Assembly: GCF_004571135.1 (NCBI RefSeq)
Contig: NZ_SPSB01000004.1
Coordinates: forward strand, 620,001-684,000
Source of the DNA: Algoriphagus kandeliae
GTDB lineage: Bacteria > Bacteroidota > Bacteroidia > Cytophagales > Cyclobacteriaceae
DNA: 64,000 bases
Direction of reading: 5' to 3'
Position numbers and translations under genes: made by a program. The notes beneath the pieces are model-generated. The model was not told the origin of the DNA. It was given only the letters and a program-made list of their open reading frames with translations, and did not search any database. How positions within the stretch are numbered: the first letter of the stretch is position 1; the number at the start of each line of letters is the position of its first letter. Positions 53,248 to 62,400 of the stretch are shown piece after piece.

Positions 53248-55278
53248 ATGAAAAAAGTACTGGTTTTCCTTTTTCTTTCTTTCGGGCTGTATTCGCTGAC
53301 CATCGCCCAGCAAAAAACAAATCTCGAATTGACAGATCTCTTCGATCTCGAATATGTCACTAGCCCGAGCATCTCTCCAGATGGAAGCAAAATCGTCTAT
53401 GTCCGCAACTTCAAGGACATCATGACCGATCAAGACTATTCCAATTTATGGATCGTCAATATGGATGGAACACAAAATCGCCCCATTACTCAAGGTAATC
53501 AACGGGACTATGCACCCGTTTGGTCGCACGATGGAAGTAAGTTGGCTTTCCTTTCCAATCAACAAGACGACAAGGTGAAGCTCTTCGTCCACTACTTCGA
53601 CACCAATAGCTCTGTAGCGCTCACCAACTCAGCAACTCCTCCTAGTGCTGTGTCCTGGTCCTATGATAATCAGCATTTGGCTTTCACTCAATTCGTCCCT
53701 GCTAAGGCAAATTCCTTACTAAAAATCCCCTCCAAACCACAAAGTGCGGAATGGAATGCTCCACCGATCTTTATTGATGAAATGGTCTACCGAAGAGATG
53801 GCGGAGGCTATGTAAGCCCAGGTTATAGACAGATTTTTACCATAGGCCTTTCTGGTGGTACCGCGAGACAACGAACTTTTGATGATCAGAATCACGGATC
53901 TCCTATCTGGTCTGCTGATGGGCAAAGCCTCTTTTTCTCGGCCAATCTTCATGAAAATTCAGAACTGGAGCCAGCAAACTCCGAAATCTACCAACTTGAT
54001 TTAGCGAGTGGAAAGATCACCGCCTTGACTTCCCGTTTTGGTCCTGATTCGGGTCCAACTCTATCACCAGATGGAAAAATGATTGCTTACACTGGATTTG
54101 ACGATAGCTTCCAAGGGTACCAAGTCACGCATCTTTATGTAATGAACACGGATGGAACGGGTATTAAAAACTTAACTGAATCGCTCGATCGAGATGCTGG
54201 AAATCCCCAATGGGATGCGAATGGCCAAGGAATCTATTTTCAATACGATGAATTTGGGGACACCAAAGTAGCCCATGTTTCCCTGAATGGAAAAATCCGA
54301 ACCCTGGTAGAAGGTCTAGGCGGATTGGATTTGGGGAGACCCTATAATTCAGGCACCTACTCTGTGTCTACCAATAATAGAATTGCCTACACCTTAGGAG
54401 GGCCTGAGCATCCAGCTGATTTGGCAGTCTGGAATGGTGGAAATACCTCCCGACTTACTGCTTTGAATGATGATGTTTTCTCCTACCGAAAAATTGGAAA
54501 AACAGAAGAAATCTGGTGGGAATCCAGCTTTGATGGCCGAAAAATCCAAGGTTGGATTGTAACCCCTCCTGACTTTGATCCCAACAAAAAGTATCCATTC
54601 ATTTTAGAGATCCACGGTGGTCCTTTTGCCATGTATGGGTCTTCCTTCGCCTATGAAATTCAAGCTTATGCCGCAGCAGGCTATGTGGTGCTTTATACCA
54701 ATCCAAGAGGAAGTACCGGCTACGGCCAGGAATTTGGCAACTTGATTCATCATGACTACCCCAATCATGATTATGAAGACCTGATGTCAGGTGTAGACGC
54801 AGTCATTGAAAAAGGCTACATCGACACCGAAAACCTATTCGTGACAGGAGGATCTGGTGGGGGAGTTTTGACTGCTTGGATTGTGGGTAAAACAGATCGA
54901 TTCAAAGCTGCGGTAGTAGCCAAGCCCGTGATCAATTGGACCAGCTTTGTACTGCATGCAGACAATCCTGTCTTTTTTACCAAATACTGGTTTGGGGCAA
55001 AGCCTTGGGAGGATATTGAAAATTACTGGAGAAGATCTCCTCTTTCATTGGTAGGTAATGTAACTACGCCAACCATGCTGTTGACAGGAGAGCGTGATTT
55101 CCGAACTCCTATTTCAGAATCCGAACAATACTATGCAGCTCTCAAGCTTCAGGGAGTGGAATCGGCTATGGTTCGCATTCCCAATGCATCTCATGGCCTG
55201 GTGAACCGACCCAGTATGCTGATGAGTAAAAGTGCCGCGATTTTAAGCTGGTTTAATCATTATCGAGATCAAAAATGA
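53248..55278 (+). CDS. S9-family prolyl-oligopeptidase-like serine peptidase
   Basis: 676 residues from the ATG at 53248 (MKKVLVFLFLSFGLYSLTIA, a signal peptide); the ATG at 53221 overlaps the permease gene. A seven-bladed WD40/TolB-like propeller (repeats such as SPDGSKIVYVRN, SHDGSKLAFLSN, SPDGKMIAYTGF) covers the first 400 residues. The hydrolase domain has GGSGGGVLTAW (Ser near 536), GERDFRTP (Asp near 617) and NASHGL (His near 649). Probably a periplasmic dipeptidyl or oligopeptidase. Overlaps the next gene by 4 bp (ATGA). Confidence 0.92.
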   Translation: MKKVLVFLFLSFGLYSLTIAQQKTNLELTDLFDLEYVTSPSISPDGSKIVYVRNFKDIMTDQDYSNLWIVNMDGTQNRPITQGNQRDYAPVWSHDGSKLAFLSNQQDDKVKLFVHYFDTNSSVALTNSATPPSAVSWSYDNQHLAFTQFVPAKANSLLKIPSKPQSAEWNAPPIFIDEMVYRRDGGGYVSPGYRQIFTIGLSGGTARQRTFDDQNHGSPIWSADGQSLFFSANLHENSELEPANSEIYQLDLASGKITALTSRFGPDSGPTLSPDGKMIAYTGFDDSFQGYQVTHLYVMNTDGTGIKNLTESLDRDAGNPQWDANGQGIYFQYDEFGDTKVAHVSLNGKIRTLVEGLGGLDLGRPYNSGTYSVSTNNRIAYTLGGPEHPADLAVWNGGNTSRLTALNDDVFSYRKIGKTEEIWWESSFDGRKIQGWIVTPPDFDPNKKYPFILEIHGGPFAMYGSSFAYEIQAYAAAGYVVLYTNPRGSTGYGQEFGNLIHHDYPNHDYEDLMSGVDAVIEKGYIDTENLFVTGGSGGGVLTAWIVGKTDRFKAAVVAKPVINWTSFVLHADNPVFFTKYWFGAKPWEDIENYWRRSPLSLVGNVTTPTMLLTGERDFRTPISESEQYYAALKLQGVESAMVRIPNASHGLVNRPSMLMSKSAAILSWFNHYRDQK

Positions 55279-55709
55279 AGGGATTAAGCTGCCTTTTTCT
55301 ATGCCTTTTATTCCATTTCAGCTTTGCGCAGGAATCTGAGAAATCTCAGATTCTTGCACAAAGAGAAGCTTCCAATCAAGCCTTACGCGCTTTTGATGAG
55401 GAATTAAACGCAACTTTTCTAACAGATGATGTACTAATCACCACAGGTGCCGGGACTTTGCTCTCGGGAAAAGAAGCATTGATGGATTATGTACAGGAGG
55501 TATCAGGACCCAGAATGTATTGGATTCGAACTCCCGATGAAGTCATTGTCAATCCAGAAACTCAATTGGCTTGGGAAACAGGAACCTGGAAAGGGTATTT
55601 CGAAGATTCGGAAGAACCGGTAGTGGGAGGAAAATATTCAGCCCAATGGACCAAGAAATCGGGGACTTGGCTGATTCATTCCCAACTGTTTGTCACCTTA
55701 CCAAAATGA
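55275..55709 (+). CDS. Exported NTF2-like (DUF4440-type) protein
   Basis: 144 residues, signal peptide LSCLFLCLLFHFSFA. The rest fits an NTF2-like cone fold: a helix with DEELNATFLTDDVLITTGAG, LLSGKEALMDYVQ, and paired strands QLAWETGTWKGYFED and VGGKYSAQWTKKSGTWLIHS. The function is unknown; such proteins bind small ligands or act as isomerases. Coupled to the S9 peptidase gene. Confidence 0.8.
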   Translation: MKGLSCLFLCLLFHFSFAQESEKSQILAQREASNQALRAFDEELNATFLTDDVLITTGAGTLLSGKEALMDYVQEVSGPRMYWIRTPDEVIVNPETQLAWETGTWKGYFEDSEEPVVGGKYSAQWTKKSGTWLIHSQLFVTLPK

Positions 55710-55713
55710 TTAG

Positions 55714-56433
55714 ATGAAAAAGAAAAAAACTCCTTGGTGGGGAAATTTGAAGGACTTTTTCCTTCTCTTTTTAGCAGTATTCTGTGGGTTTCTCGCTGAG
55801 AATTACCGGGAATCTTTAAGCAACAAAACGATAGAAAAGGAATACATCCTTTCCTTGGTAGAAGACCTAAAATCCGACACCGCAAGCCTAAACACCTACA
55901 TTACTTTTAAAAAGAACAAATCCCACCTAATGGACTCCTTGGCAAACATGATAGTCTCCGAGGAAAAACATTTGTTGGGAAACGAAATCTATTTCTTAGC
56001 CAGACAGGTCTTTAATGATAGTCCATTTGTATACTCAGATGGTACCATTCAGCAATTAAAAAATGCCGGAAACCTCCGCCTGATCAAAAAAAGACTTGTC
56101 GTCGAGGATTTACTCAAGTATGAAAAGAAAGTAATTGTGCTCCATGAGTGGGACGAAAACGACACCCGAACCAAATCCACATTCCGGGAAATGGGTGGCA
56201 AGGTTTTCAACTCCCAAGCATTGAATGCTACGATGGATGAAGGGTTGAACTTTGTAGTTCCTACAACTAATCCACAACTGGTCACGGATGATTTTCAAAC
56301 CCTAAATGAACTCGCTTTTCAGATTCATTATTTATCAAAAATGTGCCTTGGAAATAGTGTGCGCGCAGCATCCCTAAGGAAAGATGCTGAAGATTTATTG
56401 GAATTGATTCACAAAGAATATGAACTCCCTTAA
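55714..56433 (+). CDS. DUF6090-like membrane-anchored protein
   Basis: 239 residues. A basic N-terminus MKKKKTPWW is followed by one membrane helix FFLLFLAVFCGFLAENYRES and a mainly helical soluble part with coiled-coil character. The helix-ENYRES layout resembles that of the next gene (IALQVNNWNEERK), and the two are probably distant members of one family. The function is unknown. Confidence 0.65.
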   Translation: MKKKKTPWWGNLKDFFLLFLAVFCGFLAENYRESLSNKTIEKEYILSLVEDLKSDTASLNTYITFKKNKSHLMDSLANMIVSEEKHLLGNEIYFLARQVFNDSPFVYSDGTIQQLKNAGNLRLIKKRLVVEDLLKYEKKVIVLHEWDENDTRTKSTFREMGGKVFNSQALNATMDEGLNFVVPTTNPQLVTDDFQTLNELAFQIHYLSKMCLGNSVRAASLRKDAEDLLELIHKEYELP

Positions 56434-56462
56434 TTAAAGCTTTTTCTTTACTCGGAAAGCCT

Positions 56463-57176
56463 ATGATCTCCTTCTTCAGAAAAATCCGCCAAAAACTTCT
56501 TTCCCAGAACCGAGTGACCCGGTACCTGACCTATGCTGTAGGAGAGATCATCTTGGTCAGCATAGGAATCCTAATTGCCTTACAGGTGAACAATTGGAAT
56601 GAGGAACGAAAGACCAAGGTTTTTGAAAAAGAGATTCTATCCCTCATTAGCGAAAATCTTACCCGGGATTCAGTATTGATTACCCAAGAATACCAAAAAG
56701 CAGTTTTGGCAAATCAAATCACGGATTCTATTCTGAATCGGGTAAATCAGGGAGTCTTTGATGAAACACTCAATATTTGGATGGCAAAAGTGATCCGATT
56801 TGAGCGCTTCAAATCTCAAACCAGTGGGTTCGAGGTATTGAAATCCAAAGGAATGGACATGCTCTCTGATAAAACTCTTCAGGTTGATTTGATCAATTAT
56901 TATGATGAAATCCTTTTCAAGGTCTATCAGTCACTTTCTGACGTGGAAGGCTCCTTCAATGAAGACTGGATTCCCTTGGCAAAGAGGGAGTTTAATGACT
57001 TTGACTATGATGATCGAATGGAGCCAAGAGACTTGAAGACTTTTATGGAAAACCAACAGCACATCGTGCTATTCAAGATGTTTCAGGACAACCGGGAAGG
57101 ATCTATCAATAGAATGTATGCCGCCTTACAAGAAATTTCCTCTCTTAAATCTCAAATTAAAGCCCATCTTCAATGA
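56463..57176 (+). CDS. DUF6090 family protein
   Basis: 237 residues. Starts MISFFRKIRQKLLSQNRVTR, then one membrane helix (EIILVSIGILIALQVNNWNE), then a helical soluble region. This is the typical DUF6090 layout of Bacteroidota. Its stop TGA overlaps the ATG of a truncated second copy (ATGA at 57173). A third and fourth copy of the same start lie at 63.8-64.0 kb. Function unknown. Confidence 0.82.
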   Translation: MISFFRKIRQKLLSQNRVTRYLTYAVGEIILVSIGILIALQVNNWNEERKTKVFEKEILSLISENLTRDSVLITQEYQKAVLANQITDSILNRVNQGVFDETLNIWMAKVIRFERFKSQTSGFEVLKSKGMDMLSDKTLQVDLINYYDEILFKVYQSLSDVEGSFNEDWIPLAKREFNDFDYDDRMEPRDLKTFMENQQHIVLFKMFQDNREGSINRMYAALQEISSLKSQIKAHLQ

Positions 57177-57292
57177 TTTCTTTTTTCAGAAAAATCCGCC
57201 AGAAACTACTTGCTCAGAATCGGATCACTCGCTACCTCGCCTATACTGTTGGGGATGCTTTTTCAGAAACAGCCTGTGGTTTAATTACCTAA
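57173..57292 (+). pseudogene. Truncated second DUF6090 copy
   Basis: 39 codons: MISFFRKIRQKLLAQNRITR, then YLAYTVGDAFSETACGLIT and a stop. The first 26 residues match the preceding gene closely (YAVGE against YTVGD), after which sequence and hydrophobic helix are lost. Remnant left by deletion. Confidence 0.8.
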
Positions 57293-57384
57293 GTCTTCAT
57301 TCAGACGAAGCAGGATAAAAGGATTTTTAATCCTAAAAAATACTTGCACCCAGAAAGGAATTCTGAAAATTATCGAAGAAAAAA

Positions 57385-57416
57385 ACTCCCCCTCTTCCGA
57401 ATGGAAAAGGAGGAGT
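57385..57416 (-). terminator. Terminator of the NHL/SMP-30-type gene
   Basis: On the minus strand ACTCCTCCTTTTCC, ATTC, GGAAGAGGGGGAGT, then TTTTTTC. Stem of 14 bp with two mismatches, 44 bp past the stop at 57460. Confidence 0.8.
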
Positions 57417-57459
57417 GGTCACCCGTTTAGCTTAAAAAATTCAGTCAATGAGCTTGTTC

Positions 57460-59184
57460 TTAATTTGTTGAGATGCGGTAAATCACATTCTTACCGCCAC
57501 CGGAAACATAAATATCTCCCGATTGGCCGACAGCCACCCCATCAAACCAATAAGATGGAGTCACAAGATTATCTAAATTAATGGGAGCAGCACTCAGTTT
57601 GAGTCCATCAGCTACAGTGGTTACTACTCCTGTTACCAAGTCAACGCGCGATAATCGAGAAGCCTCAGATTCCACAACTAACAATCCTCCTTCTTTATCC
57701 CAAGCCAATCCTTCAGGGCCTTTAAATCCAGTTGCTAGTGTTACTGGGATGTTGTCTGGTCCTAGCTGCCAGATGGTTCCGGTAGCGAAATCGGCCGCCC
57801 ATAAAGTTTCTCCATCAGTTGCCAATCCGCTTGGTACAATTAGAGTCCCTCCCGGAAATATAGGTGACTGGTCACTTGCACGGACCACGTTACCGACGAG
57901 CAAAGCGGACACAGCAATATCATCTTTGAATCGGATAGCATCGACAGGAACACTAGGTATCTCAAAAATCTGAAGTACCTTATCAGTCTGTGGATTCCAA
58001 ACCTGAACCACACCGGCAAACCAGGAAGAAACGATCAGATTCTCCCCGTCTGCCGAAAGGGTGAAAGGAGTCGTCAGATTATCCGGGTTTCCGAGCAAAT
58101 CGCCTTTATACATCATTTCCTCCTTACCGTTGAGCCCATTGAATTGTCTCAATCGAAACAAGTCCGCAACAAACAAAGCATCTTGCTTATTCGCCCTCGG
58201 CAAAACAGCCAAGCCCATGGGCCCGATCATTCCTCCTCCACTTACCGTGCGAGGCTGTCCACTAGGTAGAATTTCTACTATTGAACCAAAATCCGCATTT
58301 GAAATAAATAGGGAGCCCTCGGAGTCGAAGGCTAGGTTATCAAGACCAGTTTGAATTTTGACAAGGAGTGTTTTTTCTCCGGTCTCGGTATTTACTTTAA
58401 ACACCTCTCCTGTAGATTGATCCAATACATGCAGAACTCCTTTGGAATCAAACTTCGCTGCTACGGGTACAGTAAAGCCTTCTGACACGATTTCGGCAGT
58501 TCCATCTTCAAAGGGTTTGGTGGAAGGAGGAGTCCCTGGCCCTCCTACGTTCACCCGGATCACTTTCCCACCTGCAAATTGAGGTCCGTACAATTTTCCA
58601 TCAGGACCAAAATCAAATGCATTTAAAAATGCAAGAGGGAAAAAAAAGTTTTCCTCGGCAGCAACGATGATGGGTCTTGGTGGATCATTGAAGTCGGGAT
58701 CCAGCTCGTACAATCCGTCACCCAGAAAGCAAAGCCCTACAAACAATCGACCATCCTCTGAGAACGTAATTGGGTTAACCCCAGGTGCCACAAACTGCTC
58801 GGTCACTACTCCATCCGGAGTCCTTCGCTTTACAAATCCAGTAAAAATATCTGTCCAATACAAAGACCCATCCGGTCCAAATGCCAAATCATCCGGTGTA
58901 GTCACCCCTTCATTTGGTCCAAGTCGATTCAAGATTTTACCGTTCTGACTATTCATCACGATAATTTCCTGCGAATTCACTGTTCCGATGTAAAGGTTGC
59001 CATCAGGTCCAAAGTTGATACCATTGGCACCCTTTAAGGGTGAGCCAGTGGCAATCTCTTTAACAAGTGTCTGGGTACTCTTTTTTTTCGCGTTCAAGTT
59101 GGAAAGTTGCTCCAGTTCATAACATGCAGTCATACTAACCAAAACCGCTAATAGGCTAAAAATGGAAAATCGGTTACTTTTCAT
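57460..59184 (-). CDS. NHL/SMP-30-type beta-propeller lipoprotein
   Basis: 574 residues. Lipobox SMTAC (Cys21). About ten propeller-type strands of the form FGPDGNLYIGTV, FGPDGSLYWTDI, FSEDGRLFVGLC, FDSEGSLFISNA and WDKEGGLLVVES, typical of NHL/SMP-30 (gluconolactonase-like) repeats. The length suggests two propellers in a row. Lactonase activity would need metal ligands that are not obvious. It is followed by a terminator and preceded by a 309-bp gap with a phased direct repeat, and lies next to a hybrid sensor gene that may control it. Confidence 0.8.
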   Translation of the reverse strand: MKSNRFSIFSLLAVLVSMTACYELEQLSNLNAKKKSTQTLVKEIATGSPLKGANGINFGPDGNLYIGTVNSQEIIVMNSQNGKILNRLGPNEGVTTPDDLAFGPDGSLYWTDIFTGFVKRRTPDGVVTEQFVAPGVNPITFSEDGRLFVGLCFLGDGLYELDPDFNDPPRPIIVAAEENFFFPLAFLNAFDFGPDGKLYGPQFAGGKVIRVNVGGPGTPPSTKPFEDGTAEIVSEGFTVPVAAKFDSKGVLHVLDQSTGEVFKVNTETGEKTLLVKIQTGLDNLAFDSEGSLFISNADFGSIVEILPSGQPRTVSGGGMIGPMGLAVLPRANKQDALFVADLFRLRQFNGLNGKEEMMYKGDLLGNPDNLTTPFTLSADGENLIVSSWFAGVVQVWNPQTDKVLQIFEIPSVPVDAIRFKDDIAVSALLVGNVVRASDQSPIFPGGTLIVPSGLATDGETLWAADFATGTIWQLGPDNIPVTLATGFKGPEGLAWDKEGGLLVVESEASRLSRVDLVTGVVTTVADGLKLSAAPINLDNLVTPSYWFDGVAVGQSGDIYVSGGGKNVIYRISTN

Positions 59185-59325
59185 AATTTTTTGGGGTTTT
59201 AATGGATAAAATGTTTAAAAAAGCTTTTTGAAGAATTAGCCCCTTCGGGGACTTTAAAGCTCATCTTTATGGAAAAACATATTCGACTAAAAGCCTAAAA
59301 GGTAGTCCCAGATCAATGAGTTATT

Positions 59326-59340
59326 TACTTTTGAAAAGTA
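59326..59340. promoter_or_regulatory. Palindrome TACTTTTGAAAAGTA
   Basis: 15-bp palindrome with a single central base, 142 bp upstream of the propeller lipoprotein start. Possible operator; no further support. Confidence 0.3.
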
Positions 59341-59371
59341 TGTAGAAATAAAAAAATCGGCCTTAGCTATT

Positions 59372-59401
59372 GTTTCAAATGTATTAGACATGGTTTCAAA
59401 T
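59372..59401. promoter_or_regulatory. Phased direct repeat, candidate site of the hybrid sensor/AraC regulator
   Basis: GTTTCAAAT at 59372-59380 and again at 59393-59401: exact 9-bp repeats with a 21-bp period, i.e. two helical turns, as expected for an AraC-type dimer. They lie 188-217 bp upstream of the minus-strand propeller gene and 93 bp past the stop of the AraC-domain sensor. The rest of the gap 59185-59493 is AT-rich with a small GCCCC-TTC-GGGG hairpin near 59240. Confidence 0.5.
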
Positions 59402-59493
59402 CAAAAAAAATGTAGATAATACAGACTTGAGGAAAAACGGGAGGCTTGCATCCTTTAAATCAAATGCTTCGATCTAGTGAATTCAAAGCAGTG

Positions 59494-62400
59494 TTAGCCT
59501 TTTCTATAAAAGCTAGGTGCCTGCCCAAACTCTTTGATAAATTCCTGTGTAAAATGGCTGGGATTGCTGTATCCGACTGCATAGCCGATTTCAGAAATGT
59601 TTAAACTAGAATTTTCTAAAAGTCTCATGGCCTCCTGCATACGAATGGTTCGGATCACCTGAGAGGTTGATTTATTAGTCAAGGCCTTCAGTTTGCGATG
59701 AAGCTGGGTCCGGCTGACCCCTAGCATTTTGCAAATCTCCGAGATGCCAAATTCTTCATTTCCTATTTCACTTTCTACGAGATCTCGGATTTTTTTAAGG
59801 AAGGTGTCCTCTTTCAATTCAGATGATGTCTTTGGCTCGGGTAGGGTCTTCAGACCTTCATATCTGGAAATGAGTTTTTGTCGGACCTCTATCAATTTAC
59901 GAAGCCTAATCTCCAATTCATTTTTATTAAAAGGTTTGGTCAGGTAAGCATCGGCTCCTGTTTCCAACCCGGCCAATCGGGAGTCCATGTCTGCCTTAGC
60001 GGTAAGTAGGATGATAGGGATATGACTGGTTCGTTCATCGTCTTTTAACCTTTCCACTACTTCATAGCCATCCTTTTCTGGCATCATTACATCAGAGACG
60101 ATAATATCCGGGATTATTTCAATAGCCAAGTGAATTCCCTGAAGACCATTTCTTGCTTTTTGAATACGATAGTTTCCCCTGAGGCAAAGTTCCAAATAGC
60201 CTAAAACATCCTCATTGTCTTCGATAAGCAATGCGAGTGGAAGGCTTTCATCGTAATTTTCTTCCACCCCAATAGCGGAGGCTTTTAGTGTATCCTTGAC
60301 AAAAGGCTTTAAGTTTTGGGTCAATTCCACCGCAGAACCTTTGGGAGCATGGTTTCGGATGGGTAGCCTGAGGGTAAATTCTGAACCTTTTCCAAGCTGA
60401 CTGCTGACCTCAATAGTTCCTGCCATGAGTTCGACGAGTTCTTTGGTAAGTGCCAATCCAATTCCACTACCTTCCTCAGTTCTGGTGGCGGAATCATCCA
60501 CCTGAAAAAATCGGTCAAAAATCCTCGATAAATGTTCAGAGTGTATTCCTTTACCTGTATCGATAACATTCAATTCAAGCATATCTTCTCCTTCTTTAGC
60601 CTTGATTTTTTCCACCTTGAGGTAGATGTTTCCACCGGATGGAGTGAATTTGATCGCATTGCCTAAGAGGTTAGAAAAAATGGTTTGAATTTTTTCCGGA
60701 TCAAAGTCCATATGCAAGGTCTTTAAGTCTGTAAAAAAGTGTAAGCGGATATCCTTGGAGTCTGAATATGAGTGAAAGGATTCTGTCAAATAGTGTAAAT
60801 ACTCCAAAATATCATCATGGATCATTTTTGCAGTTAAAACCCCAGACTGAAGTTTGGACAAATCCAGCATCTGGTTGACCAGCCTTAATAATTGGACACC
60901 ATTCCGCTTGATCATAGGCAATCCATCCCTTAAATTTTCCACCGTCGGGTGACTCAATATATAGTCTGAAATCCCTGTGATTACAGTTAAGGGGGTCCGG
61001 AATTCATGAGTCAAATTGGTGTAGATTCTGGTTTTAAACTGATCCAATTCCTTTAGCTGGATCACTTCAGCCTGGGCCAGTTTTCTTCTCAACAAAAAGC
61101 TATAAATAACGAAAAGGAGCAAAAAGAACACTAAGCCATACCCCAGCCATGCCCACCATTGGGTAAACCATGGAGGTAAAATCTCAACTGAAATAGATTT
61201 AAGCCCTACGACCCCAAATCGATTGGTTGCCTGGATATGGAAGACGTACTCACCCGGAGGCAAAGAATAATACTCTGCTTGGTGGGTATTGCCATTCTTC
61301 CAATTTTGATCATAATTTTCGAGTTGGTAACGAAGATTTTTATCTGGTTCCAAAGTCACAAAATCAATACTGGCAAACTGGAAAGAAAAGGTATTCTGAT
61401 TATGGGCGAGTTGAATTTCAGAAGTTTCCAAAAGACTTTTGGGTAAAATCTTTGGATCTGTTCTCGCAGAGATTTCTCGCTCTCCCAAAAGAAATGAGGT
61501 TAAGTATGGAATGGGAGCGACGGAATATTGACTTACTAGTTTGTCTGGATGAAATGAAAAATAACCCTCATCATTACCAACAAAAATCTCCTTTTGTGTA
61601 GAGATGAATGGCTCAAAAGAAAAATAGCCTGCTTGACTGGGTTCTTTCCAGCTATTTCCAAACAAAGCCGCATTATTCGTTTCGGGATTGAGGCGGATAA
61701 ATCCAATATCTGTAAATAACCAAAGGAAGCCAGAGTCATCTTCTACCAGCCCGGTAATCCTGAGTAAATCGGTAATCAGCCCCGTATTGTCATAGTAAGG
61801 ATTAAATCGATCTTCTTCCGGATCATATAAAAAAAATCCTGAACGATAAGATCCGGCCCAAATTCTTCCTTTCTCGTCCTCATAAATTCCCAGTATTGAA
61901 ATCTCGGAGCCATCTAAGTATCTTTTAAATTTCCCTGAATCATCTTGAAGTAAGTTGATTCCATTTCTCGTGCCAATCCAAATCTGACCTTTTGAATCTT
62001 GGGCCAGACTGATGACATTGCCCGAGCTTAGGCTGGTCGAATCAGTTGGATCATGCCTATAGTCCCTGAAAGTCCTACTTTTCGATTCAAAAAAATTAAG
62101 TCCCCCACCTGTGGCTATCCATGCGTTTCCTCCTCTGATTGGCAGTATGGCATTGGCAATGGGTGAGATTAAGCCTTCCTTACTTGCATCTTTCCTTCCA
62201 TAGTTTTGATAAGTGTTTGTAGCTCTATCGAAAAAAAATAAGCCTCTCGAACTCGTACCTATCCAAACATTCCCCTCCTGATCAAATTTCAGTGCCCGTA
62301 AAATGTCATTGCCAATGGTCCTCTGTACGAAACTAAAAAAACTATCCTCTGATGTTTCCAATTCATGACCAAAAACACCCTGCGAGGTGCCAACCCAGAT

